From assembly GCA_035578155.1 (NCBI GenBank), contig JAPWDM010000005.1:35488108-35552107 (forward strand): a stretch of DNA of 64,000 nt. The letters are read 5' to 3'. Source of the stretch: Brachynemurus nebulosus (Eukaryota > Arthropoda > Insecta > Neuroptera > Myrmeleontidae). The translations under genes and the position numbers were made by a program. The notes under the pieces are model-generated. The model was not told the origin of the DNA, ran no database searches, and was given only the letters and a program-made list of their open reading frames with translations. Every line of letters starts with the position of its first letter. Position 1 is the stretch's first letter. This document shows, piece after piece, positions 36,906-45,727 of this stretch.

Positions 36906-37315
36906 TTGGAAATTCGCTATGTTATGCAGATGCTGCGACAGGGGTATTTTATACCATGATATCGCGTGATTACAGTTATACTAAAGTAATCATGAGTATT
37001 TATAAGTTATATATTTAAAAGAAAAATACACACTTAGATATTTATAACGTAAGTATGTAACAATTTTAGCTGATTTAGTTGATGAAAGATTTAGCTGATT
37101 AAATAACATCAAAGAATATGCATACAGATTTAAAAAAATGTACAGAGTGATACATTTTTGTAAAATTTACGAGTATATATGGTGTACCATAATTGTAAAT
37201 GGAATTTTTATAATTAGTTTGATTTCTTTTTAGGGATCGGTGTAAATCAAAAGATCGGTTTTTTTTCTTTAAATTTTTTTTATTAAGTATAGTTTTAAAC
37301 AAAAATAGGTACACA
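36906..37315. other. Spacer, AT-rich
   Basis: Nothing supported. Confidence 0.5.
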
Positions 37316-37731
37316 ATGATCACTTTTTTAACTTGTAAAATTTATAATAATTATATTAAAAATTTTGTGCATATGCAAGAAAGTGCTCTGCGAGGAATCA
37401 AAGATCACCAGTTGACCGACTTGTGTATTAAAATAGTGAAAAATTATCCAACAAACACCATTGAATTTATAGAGGTGGTTTGTAGACTTTTCAAGCGCAA
37501 TTATAGACGAAATATTGGGAATATTGAGATATCGGAATATTTCTGTTGTATAGAATTTACAGATCATTACATCAATTTTCTTCAATGTTCTTCAATGCAG
37601 AATTAAGAGAACTAAGTAAAGCGAAGCGTCGAGAGGAAATTATTAAACAAATTACCGACAACTCTGAAATGCTATGTGACGAATACGAACGATTTCCACA
37701 ATACATGGATTCCATTGTTGACAATAATTAA
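37316..37731 (+). pseudogene. Unrecognised frameshifted coding region
   Basis: Two overlapping plus-strand frames, 37316-37606 and 37546-37731, together look like one eroded gene of about 135 codons. The first part (MQESALRG, LTDLCIKIVKNY, IEVVCRLFKRN) and the tail (ELSKAKRREEIIKQ, CDEYERFPQY, ending MDSIVDNN) have balanced charged residues, unlike the Lys/Asn/Ile noise of most frames here. The switch lies beside a 10-bp tandem duplication TTCTTCAATG at 37579-37598, which could be the frameshifting lesion. The last ~20 bp of the gene and its 3' flank are repeated at 38140-38200. I do not recognise the family. A compact viral or transposon origin is possible but not shown. Confidence 0.45.
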
Positions 37732-37760
37732 TTGTTAACACAACAATTGAAAATTTACAA

Positions 37761-37822
37761 ATTTCAAGAAGATCCAACGTTTTGAATTGCGATTTCAAGA
37801 AGATCCAACGTTTTGAATTGCA
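37761..37822. repeat. 31-bp tandem duplication
   Basis: Two perfect 31-bp units beginning atttcaagaagatccaacg lie at 37761-37791 and 37792-37822, at the 3' end of the minus-strand frame. Confidence 0.95.
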
Positions 37823-38133
37823 ATTTATGAGTTAGTCCAATGGGTCCATTATTCATAATACCAAGTTTTGGATTGCTTTGCAACCATGCCAGCATCTGCT
37901 CGTTCAAATTGTCAAATCTCGCTGGTAACGAAATGTATCCAATTTCAATATTGTCTTCATTTTCGATGAATCGAATTTCGATGGTAGTTGACTGGCTCCC
38001 ATTATTTTATATACTTTTCCAATTTCCATATCAGAAAGTTTAATCCATCGTTTAACAGCGCCAAGATGATTCAATTCATCCACAAATTTCCAGCCATTTT
38101 GTGAATTAAGTCTCTGTTTCCAGATGAAGCAAC
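37764..38133 (-). pseudogene. Unrecognised frameshifted minus-strand coding region
   Basis: Read on the minus strand from about 38133, one frame gives NGWKFVDELNHLGAVKRWIK then LSDMEIGKVYKI. Near 37985-38000 the sense continues in another frame with TTIEIRFIENEDN, IGYISLPARFDNL and QMLAWLQSNPKLGI, down to a stop at 37764-37766. The short alternating beta-like segments (K-hydrophobic-SDMEIGKVYKI; YISLPARF) suggest a small beta-rich, possibly OB-fold-like protein. That is inference; I do not recognise the family. It converges on the plus-strand relic at 37316-37731 with about 30 bp between stops, a compact arrangement. Confidence 0.45.
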
Positions 38134-38139
38134 AGCAGT

Positions 38140-38200
38140 AATGGATTCCATTGTTGGCAACAATTAACTCTTAACACACAACAATTGAAAATTCACAACA
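38140..38200 (+). repeat. Second copy of the plus-strand gene's tail
   Basis: atggattccattgttgg and aacacacaacaattgaaaat repeat, in the same orientation, the sequence at 37704-37760 that encodes MDSIV-NN-stop plus the 3' flank. The minus-strand relic therefore lies between two copies of the other gene's end, which points to a local duplication. Confidence 0.75.
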
Positions 38201-38293
38201 ATAAGGTTTAATGTTTTTTCACTAAAGTTTCGAACAAAATTGTAACTGATGAAATTCTGTCGCGCCCTTTTTATAACAGAAAAAATAGTATGG

Positions 38294-38537
38294 TGACGTC
38301 AGCTGTCACACTTTATGTAGTCATACAGGTTAAAATCTGCTGCTTCATTTTCGCATATTAGACAGAAATCTTCGCTATTTGATATCATTTTACCTTTAGT
38401 GACGTCAGCTGGCAATTTATACAAGTTTAAACCTGTTTTCAGATAAAAATATACAATCATATGATAAAATTCATTTTCGCATATTAGAGAGAAATCTTCG
38501 CTGTTTGATATCAGTTTACCTTTAGTGACGTCAGCTG
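38294..38537. promoter_or_regulatory. Three copies of TGACGTCAGCTG (CRE + E-box)
   Basis: The 12-mer TGACGTCAGCTG, a perfect CRE palindrome TGACGTCA overlapping an E-box CAGCTG, occurs at 38294-38305, 38400-38411 and 38526-38537. Two full 126-bp repeat units starting tcattttcgcatatta (38346, 38472) and one partial unit carry them. A TATA-like ctttttataac lies at about 38268. CREs and E-boxes are known enhancer sites. Whether they act here is inference, since they also lie inside an open frame. Confidence 0.5.
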
Positions 38538-38640
38538 ATAGTTTAAGCCTGTTTTCAGATAAAAATATTATAAAATTATGAAAGCAAGGCCATCTTTTAA
38601 TGGCTAGTTTAACTATCAAAAAAAAAGTTTTCGATGCCAT
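38299..38640 (-). CDS. Hypothetical repeat-containing protein, 113 aa
   Basis: A minus-strand frame with an ATG at 38640. Residues about 34-57 and 77-100 are two copies of the same ~24-residue segment, ADVTKGKLISNSEDF followed by LICENE, encoded by the 126-bp DNA repeats. The N-terminus is hydrophobic and basic (KTFFLIVKLAIKRWPCF), the C-terminus acidic. Frame is kept between units because the unit length (126) is a multiple of three. I do not recognise the protein. The frame could equally be an accident of a tandem regulatory repeat, because the DNA repeat also carries TGACGTCAGCTG. No TATA box or poly(A) signal is clearly placed for it. Confidence 0.3.
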   Translation of the reverse strand: MASKTFFLIVKLAIKRWPCFHNFIIFLSENRLKLSADVTKGKLISNSEDFSLICENEFYHMIVYFYLKTGLNLYKLPADVTKGKMISNSEDFCLICENEAADFNLYDYIKCDS

Positions 38641-38687
38641 CTATAGACAATTTTTCAAACTTACACACAGGAATCCAGACTAGCAAC

Positions 38688-38780
38688 GCCATCTAGTAGC
38701 GAATTCACAGGCTCGAAGGTGGCTGCGCCATCTAGTAGCGAATTCACAGGCTCGAAGGTGGCTGCGCCATCTGTTAGGGA
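38688..38780 (+). repeat. 39-bp tandem repeat (gccatctagtagcg)
   Basis: Units begin gccatctagtagcgaattca at 38688 and 38727, with a partial third at 38766; the first two are almost identical. Sequences of the type gcgccatctag are widespread in arthropod genomes. Confidence 0.9.
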
Positions 38781-38793
38781 ATTTTTCAGTTCT

Positions 38794-38915
38794 TAGGTTA
38801 GAAAAAATTTTGTTAGGTTAAGCTAAGTTCGCTTAAGTTTCGTTAGGTTAGGTCAAGTTCCATTGGGTTCTGTTAGGTTAGAAAAAAATTTCACTAGATA
38901 TCGTTAGGTTGGAGA
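38794..38915 (+). repeat. Cluster of GTTAGGTTA words
   Basis: ttaggttag, gttaggttaa, gttaggttagg and gttaggttgg recur five to six times with irregular spacers. They resemble TTAGG, the usual insect telomere repeat, but are too scattered for a telomeric array. Such clusters are common in arthropod intergenic DNA. Confidence 0.7.
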
Positions 38916-39110
38916 CCAAATTTTGCTCCACCCACCGCCGGAGGCTTCTAGAACCGCCTCGGTAGTTTTGCCTCCATCCGAGGTCGCTCAAAAAGTCGGA
39001 TGGAGGGATGGAGGTGCCAGCTCCGGCCAATCCTTACTACTTTCTCCTTGAGCACTAAACTCGTTTGGTGTTCTACCTAAGGGCAATCAAAGATTTTTGT
39101 TGGATTGGTA
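38916..39110. other. GC-richer island of unknown origin
   Basis: The stretch with ccacccaccgccggagg, gcctccatccgaggtcgc and ggatggagggatggaggtgc is much richer in GC than its flanks. It may be a fragment of a GC-rich retroelement or a SINE. I found no coding motif or poly(A). Confidence 0.35.
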
Positions 39111-39409
39111 AAAATTTTGGCGATAAGTATTTTATGATTAGTCGAAAACTTTTATAGTAGCAATTTTTTTGATATTACCATAATATTATTTTATCATTAC
39201 TTCACTTTGAAACTCGTAAAAAAAACAATTGTGAGTTAGATTTTAGTGTTCTCTTTTTGTTAACCAAAACATGTGCAGCTCTTGTGAAAAGCAGTTAGGT
39301 TTTTGTCCGGAATCAAATTTATACTTAGTTTTGACTAGTAGAAAAGAAATAAACAGGCAAAATAGCTGTGTGAATCAATTTTGAATCGAAACGAATCTTA
39401 CTATAATTT
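39111..39409. other. Unassigned AT-rich DNA
   Basis: Nothing supported in these 300 bp. Confidence 0.5.
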
Positions 39410-39622
39410 ATTTCATTTAAATTTAAGCATGATTCACCACTTATAAATTTAAGGAATGGCCGTTTTTTTAGCTTTATCTTTTTGATTGTTGCAAACGCGT
39501 AATTTTAAATTTGCAATTTGTTTTTAGAAAAGAATAAAAGATTGATTTGTTTCGAATATAAGAATTATTTAATTTTTTAACGATGACTCATGCTCAATAA
39601 TTGTATTTGAAACGGAATATAT
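39410..39622 (+). repeat. Dispersed repeat, copy B (pair with 24025-24235)
   Basis: Same block order and orientation as copy A, moderately diverged. Confidence 0.7.
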
Positions 39623-39877
39623 CTACATAATATGATCTGAATTTCGCAATTGTTCGAATACTTCAAAATGTTTTCAAATTTTTCGAAAATTCACCAACAA
39701 TTCAAAAAATTTTCGATAAATTCAAGAAATTTAAAGTTTTAAAAAAATTCGAAATTTGGAATTAATCGAGGATTATCCGAGGATTAATACAAGCGATGAA
39801 TCCTTTTAAAAAATATCTTCGGTACTTTCGTAAAACTACAAAATAATTTATGTCCAAATATACTTTTATGCTATAGA

Positions 39878-41188
39878 CAGTAGCGTAGCGTAGGAGTAGA
39901 CAGGGTAGACACTGTCTACCTACATTTTACAAACTATATCATGTAATTTTTGCTTTGTTATTTTAAAAAAAATATAAGTGAAATAAGAAAAAACAAAATA
40001 TATTCTTATTTAATAAAAACTGATTTCTTTACTATTTAACTAAATATTGATTAATTATTATAACAATAACAAAATAGATAATATATTTTTTCTTTTATTA
40101 TTTTAAATTATTTATATGTATTTATCTTTGTTTCCCATCTCTGCAAGTAATAAAGTTTTGCACATACAAAGCATTTAAATCTGTATGGTAAACGTTTTCA
40201 AATAAGTCTACCTTCTTCTTCCTTTTTCTTCTAACCGTAAATCATATAACTCCATCACTATCACTTTTTTGCTTATATAAAGCAGTATGATGTACTGTGA
40301 AACGATTCTCTGGTTACATGTAACATGTGAAATATGAATGCTATATACGATAAATACCTACTTTTAAAAAGACTTGTCTACCTTACCCTTCTTTTTCTTT
40401 CTAATCGCACGTTACATAAGTGCATCTTTGTCAGAAGAAACGTATTTTCGTTAGAGAATACATATTCTGTGAAAAAATGGAAACTACGGAACACAATGGA
40501 AACATACATTTATAGTTATTTTTATATTGGAACCCACAAAGCTTAAAATATAAATTAAGCTATATAGGTAACTGTTTTATTATTTTAATTATAGTAACTC
40601 AAATTTAAATGTAATTTAATAATTAGGCATTTTTAATACTGATATTATAAATGTTGTTAAAATTTGAATTCATTGTTGCAAAGTTCCATTCCATTTAACA
40701 GTTCTTGGTATCCTTGCTTTTTTAATAGTAGTTAGTATTTGTTTATCTTTTCCCAAATATAACTAAAATAAAATAATCATTCAAATTATTTATCGTGTCA
40801 ATGTTCATTATTCGAAAACATAGGTTTCAGTGTATCGAATTTGGAAGTTTTATTGAGACGTGAGTGATAAAAGTGATATAAATTTAAAAGATTTTTGTTT
40901 TTTATTTTAATGGAATTTACAAATTAGTGTTTTGTTTAAAATTGTACGGATTTTTTTATTATTTTAAACACTAACTATAAAAGAGTGTTGAGGTACATGT
41001 ATCTTCATTCTTTATATAACTTTGAATATTATCAAGTGTGCCATTAGTTGTGATTGATTTCTAATTTCTATTATTTATATTTTTTAACATTTCAGGTTGT
41101 TTTTCCGTTTCCTAATACATAAATATTACTAAATAATTAAGTTTTTGCTTAATTTCCAGTATCTGTTTTACTTTGTTCTTTTTCTTTT
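39878..41188 (+). mobile_element. 5' non-coding part of the hAT element
   Basis: AT-rich sequence between the left hAT tip and the LINE insertion. A possible 3' splice site, ttttaacatttcag, lies at about 41082-41095. No confident coding exon. This part should hold the transposase promoter and leader. Confidence 0.6.
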
Positions 41189-41196
41189 ATTAAAAT

Positions 41197-41200
<4 letters not shown>
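41189..41200. repeat. LINE target-site duplication, 3' side
   Basis: ATTAAAATAATT here is repeated exactly at 48064-48075. It borders the ~28-nt poly(T) (41201-41228), which is the LINE poly(A) tail read on the plus strand. Confidence 0.92.
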
Positions 41201-41230
<30 letters not shown>

Positions 41231-42027
41231 TTAAAATTGGGGTACTGCTGCCGGTGGATGGCGCGGTCAGCAGCACCCGGCGGCATCGCCTACTAAGGGC
41301 ATGCGCCGCCAAACACAGTAAAAATAAAAACAACACGTAAAGACAGGAACACATAAATGCAATAGACAACGGACAAACATACACATATAAAATCCATCGA
41401 TGGGCCCTGCCATCCCAGGGCTTTAAAAGAGTGGACAGTCCTTGGTGACGGTACGATAAGTACTAGACAGAGCGTCCGGTCACCAAGGCCTGGAAGCCAT
41501 CGCTGGAACTCCCTCCGAGGTCTAAAGGGCCCCGGAGTGGAGAAAACCGACTAGAAACACACACAGAGACTAGAAAAGTATCACAATGTTATCACAGATA
41601 ATACTTATTACGTCACTGGGAGGCCATAGGCCGACCAGTGACGCAATAAGGAGTTAAAACAATACCGCTGTAGAGCCATAACAACAGGCCTACAGCGGCA
41701 TAACAAAATATCACAGAAAAAAGAAACAAATGATGTGCCACCTCGGGTGTAAAGAGCCCTCGGTGGTACATCGCTAAAAAACAATAACAAAAACGAACAA
41801 CACGTATGAATAACAAAACAGTACCACTAAGGGTGTAAAGGCCCTTAGTGGCATAACAAAAGACTAAAAGTACCCTGCCAGACCAGCTGGAACAGGGTAT
41901 AGTTAATAAATAAGACATACACAAAAGCATTTTTAACACATAAATTAAAACCAGAGCTGAAATAAAATTTTAAACTATCGGGGGAGAATCAAGAGACGAC
42001 TTTGATAAAATATGAGATGTAAAGCCC

Positions 42028-45000
42028 CTACAGTCTCTGAAGAAGATGCGAATTTCGGAGAAATTCAATCATCCTTCTTTCAGAGACAGCATCATAACTA
42101 AGAGCGTTGGCTACACTATTGGGGAGCTGCAGCCTTTGGCGCAATGGCTCAAGGGCTACACATTCCTCAACTATATGCCTCACGGTCAGCGCCGTCCCAC
42201 AGGCGGCGCACCTTGGCTGATCCTCACCGGCGAGAAGATGACGATGTGTTAACGCCGTGTGGCCCAAGCGTAAACGCGTCAGGGCTACACTCTCTCGCCG
42301 GCTCAGATTTACAGGTGCCGGAGTTCTTCGGACCTCAGGTTTCACCTGTCTGAGCTTTGCCGTGAGGTTGTTCCACTCACGTTGCCATTTCTGTTCAATC
42401 GCGGATCTAATGCACACTCTCAGATCCTCTGGGCGTATGGCAATGTCCTGTGGCTCACCGACTTCGGCTGCATGACGTGCTGCCTGGTCGGCGAGTTCAT
42501 TGCCAGGTATCCCCACATGTCCGGGAATCCAAAAGAAGGTGATAGACTTTTGGCGGAGCATGTAGAGACACGTTCGAATGTTCTGCACCAGTGGATCGAT
42601 GGTATGAGAGTGGCAGATCGCTTGCAACGCGCTCAACGAGTCGGAACAAATGACGAATGCGCTGTCTTCGGATGTTTGACAGAATCGCAGGGCTTGCAAA
42701 ATAGCAAATAGTTCTGCAGTATACACAGTGGCCTGGGGAGGAAGTGACCAAGCGTGAGGATCGTCACGAATGACGATAGCACTTCCAACACCCGTAGCTG
42801 TTTTGGAACCATCTGTGTATATGCAGAGAGAGTCAAGTTCGCTAATGATCTCATAAAAGCGGGATCGGTATTCGAATGAACTGGTCTCCTCCTTGTTGAG
42901 ACCAGTCAGGTCGAAACGACACCTTACTTTAGGGATCAGCCAAGGAGGTACTTCCATAGGACGTTTGGGAAGTACCTTGGCGAACTGTAAGTGCAGACTC
43001 TCTAATAACTCCTGCGTTCGAACAGCCACTGGTCGACTTATGGTGGGACGTCGACCGTAGAGCCCCTGTAAACGGTATCTGAATAGAGTCGGGTGATTGA
43101 TATGCGTAGGTGTTGCATATACCCCCGCTGCATAATTGAGCAAGAGACGCTCACGTCTCAGTCGCAGCGGAGGGAGACCCGACTCTACGAAGAGGCTCAT
43201 AGAAGGGCTCGTTCGAAATGCTCCCGTAGCCAGTCGTATGCCTGCATGGTGAACAGGATCTAGGAGTAGAAGCGCAGACGCCCGGGCGGAGGAGTAAGCA
43301 ATGCTGCCGTAATCAATCCTAGTCAGAACTAGCGATTGATACAGGCGAAGCAACGACTCCCGGCCCGCACCCCACGATGCACCAGCCAAGCACTTAAGCA
43401 TGTTGATTGTTCTGCGACAACTCGCAGCTAAGGCTTGGAGGTGTGGGCGCCACGTAAGTTGTTTGTCAAAAATAAGTCCTAGAAACCTGACGCTATCAAC
43501 ACACTGGAGATTGGATCCTTTTAAAGTGAGGACAGGATCCGGATGTGCGTTGCGCTTTCTGCAGAAGTGAACCACCGATGTTTTTTGTGGAGAGAAGCGA
43601 AAACCAAGAGCTTCTGCAGAAGTCACCACTTCGTTGATGCCTTGTTGCAGCCGTTGTTGAATATCCTCGATGGAATCGGCTGCATAGAAGATTGTGAGGT
43701 CATCAACGTACAAGCAACGACGAATTGGGGCTGAAGCTGCAATATGACTGACTGCGATGGAAAACAAGGTGACACTAATGGTGGAGCCTTGAGGAACACC
43801 ATTCTCCTGGGACTGGGCCTCAGACTCAGTGTCACCTACCCGGACACGAAAAGAACGGTCAGTCAGAAAACTTTTTACGAACTGCGGGAGGTTACCTCTT
43901 AAACCCCAGTCGTGCAGCTTCTTGAGAATGCCATACCTCCAGGTCATATCATAAGCTTTCTCCAAATCGAAAAACACGGCCACAAGGTGTTTTCGTTGGA
44001 GAAAGGCGTCTTGAATGGCATTCTCGAGGCGAACAAGATGGTCCGTAGTCGAATGGTATCGGCGGAACCCACATTGATGTTTAGGTATAAGGTTGCGGGA
44101 TTCCAGCCACCAAACGAGACGGTTGTTCACCATTTTTTCCAATACCTTGCTGAAACAGCAAGTCAAGGATATTGGACGGTAGCTAGTTAGTTGCGATGAA
44201 TCTTTACCCTCTTTTAGCAGCGGAATGATGGTAGCTTCTCGCCACTGCGGAGGGTAAACGCCTTGCCTAAAAATTTCGTTGTAAAGATCCAGTAACCTAC
44301 ACTTACCAGGATAAGGCAGGTTCCGGATCATGGCGTAGGGGATCTCATCAGGTCCAGGGGAGGTGTCCCCAGATCCCCGAAGCGCCTCCAGTAATTCTTC
44401 CATAGAAAACGGTTGGTTATACTGGAGGGATTCATCTGAGAAAAAATCAAGATCGTTTTGTTCGTGTTCGATCTTGATTCGCAGGAAGTCCGGGTCATAA
44501 TTCTGGGAGCCACTGACGCGCTCAAAGTGCTTAGCTAAGCAATTAGCTATTTCTGCGCGTTCAGTGATGTTTCGACCGTCGACGATGAGAAGGGAGGGCA
44601 TAGGTGAACGGGAATATTTCCCAGTAATGGCCCTCACTCTTCTCCATACCTCTGAGGTGGTCGTGGAGGTATTAATGGCCGAAACATATTGCTCCCATGA
44701 TAGCCTCTTTTGCTCTTTAATTGTTCTTTTACATCGTGCTTGAGCACGCTTGTAGGCTATCACATTTTCCTGCGTGGGGCGACGTCTGAGTTCGTTGTAC
44801 GCCCGCTTTTTCTCTGCAACTGCTACACTCACGACTTCATTCCACCATGGTACGCGACGTTTGGGTGGAATGTTGGACGACTTCGGTATACTCGTATATG
44901 CTGCTTCAATGACACTGGAGGACATTTTCTCCACATCATCTTCTACGTCTCCAGTCAGCTCGGGTGTACGGAATGAATTAGCGTACATTTCCCAATCAGC

Positions 45001-45690
45001 TTGACGGAGACGCCATCTCGGCGAAGATGATTGTGGAGTCATCGGCGTGGTACTGTTCAGTATGATTGGAATATGGTCACTGCCGTATGAATCAGACGCC
45101 AGCGTCCATTCATAACGGTGTGCCATGACCGGTGAGCCGAGTGATAAGTCGATAGCCGACAGCTCACCGGTTCTTGCGTTAATGAAAGTACCTTGACCGG
45201 TATTCAACAAGACCGTTTCAGACTCGTCTAGAAACCGTTCTATGAGTCTTCCACGGGCGTCTCTTGTGCTACAGCCCCACATGGGGTTGTGAGCATTAAA
45301 ATCTCCTAGTAACAAAAATGGACGTGGTAACTGTAAGGTAAGCTCGGTCAAATCTTCGACGTTCCAGTCGAAGTCTGGTAGATAGACCGAGCATACTGTG
45401 AATTGGGGCGGTTTTAAAAATTGTACTGCGATAGCTTGTAGGGGGGTGTTTAGAGGATGGTCCCGGAAAGGGATGCCATCTTTTATTAAGATGGCAACAC
45501 CCCCCCTCGCCCTGATGTCTGGCTGTACGTCTTGCCGGCGGACTTGATGATATTTGATGGTAAATTGTTCCGCCGGCTTTAGATGAGTTTCTTGGAGGCA
45601 CACGCACATAGGCGTGTGCTCTGCCAGAAGCATCTGCAATTCACAGTAATGGTGCTTAACACCATTACAGTTCCACTGTACGATAGCCAT
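42028..45690 (-). CDS. LINE ORF2: endonuclease, reverse transcriptase, RNase H
   Basis: A 1,220-residue protein that nicks target DNA and copies the element RNA into the nick. Residues 1-210 are an APE-type endonuclease: WNCNGV at 6-11, QETH 33-36, GDFNAHNPMWG 129-139, SDHIPI 204-209. The reverse transcriptase spans about 440-760: FFDLEKAYD 573-581, VPQGS 632-636, and the catalytic YVDD 661-664 (many relatives have YADD). RNase H spans about 950-1075 with YTDGS 958-962, E993, D1017, H1058 and D1068, all of the expected acidic and His residues. A C-terminal C-x2-C-x7-H-x4-C motif lies at 1161-1177. There are no stops or frameshifts. The ATG is 37 bp after the ORF1 stop, so translation probably depends on reinitiation or a similar mechanism. 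Confidence 0.95.
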   Translation of the reverse strand: MAIVQWNCNGVKHHYCELQMLLAEHTPMCVCLQETHLKPAEQFTIKYHQVRRQDVQPDIRARGGVAILIKDGIPFRDHPLNTPLQAIAVQFLKPPQFTVCSVYLPDFDWNVEDLTELTLQLPRPFLLLGDFNAHNPMWGCSTRDARGRLIERFLDESETVLLNTGQGTFINARTGELSAIDLSLGSPVMAHRYEWTLASDSYGSDHIPIILNSTTPMTPQSSSPRWRLRQADWEMYANSFRTPELTGDVEDDVEKMSSSVIEAAYTSIPKSSNIPPKRRVPWWNEVVSVAVAEKKRAYNELRRRPTQENVIAYKRAQARCKRTIKEQKRLSWEQYVSAINTSTTTSEVWRRVRAITGKYSRSPMPSLLIVDGRNITERAEIANCLAKHFERVSGSQNYDPDFLRIKIEHEQNDLDFFSDESLQYNQPFSMEELLEALRGSGDTSPGPDEIPYAMIRNLPYPGKCRLLDLYNEIFRQGVYPPQWREATIIPLLKEGKDSSQLTSYRPISLTCCFSKVLEKMVNNRLVWWLESRNLIPKHQCGFRRYHSTTDHLVRLENAIQDAFLQRKHLVAVFFDLEKAYDMTWRYGILKKLHDWGLRGNLPQFVKSFLTDRSFRVRVGDTESEAQSQENGVPQGSTISVTLFSIAVSHIAASAPIRRCLYVDDLTIFYAADSIEDIQQRLQQGINEVVTSAEALGFRFSPQKTSVVHFCRKRNAHPDPVLTLKGSNLQCVDSVRFLGLIFDKQLTWRPHLQALAASCRRTINMLKCLAGASWGAGRESLLRLYQSLVLTRIDYGSIAYSSARASALLLLDPVHHAGIRLATGAFRTSPSMSLFVESGLPPLRLRRERLLLNYAAGVYATPTHINHPTLFRYRLQGLYGRRPTISRPVAVRTQELLESLHLQFAKVLPKRPMEVPPWLIPKVRCRFDLTGLNKEETSSFEYRSRFYEIISELDSLCIYTDGSKTATGVGSAIVIRDDPHAWSLPPQATVYTAELFAILQALRFCQTSEDSAFVICSDSLSALQAICHSHTIDPLVQNIRTCLYMLRQKSITFFWIPGHVGIPGNELADQAARHAAEVGEPQDIAIRPEDLRVCIRSAIEQKWQREWNNLTAKLRQVKPEVRRTPAPVNLSRRESVALTRLRLGHTALTHRHLLAGEDQPRCAACGTALTVRHIVEECVALEPLRQRLQLPNSVANALSYDAVSERRMIEFLRNSHLLQRL

Positions 45691-45727
45691 TTTCGTTACT
45701 ACTAGGGTTGCTCCCTAGGAAGTGTGG

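Noticed and set aside
38794..38915. Telomere repeat array
   Set aside because: GTTAGGTT words are irregular and separated by non-repeat DNA; this is not a TTAGG tract.
42046..42854. Many plus-strand and other-frame ORFs overlapping the LINE (42046-47480)
   Set aside because: They are antisense or shifted shadows of the intact ORF1 and ORF2, whose domains and motifs are clear.
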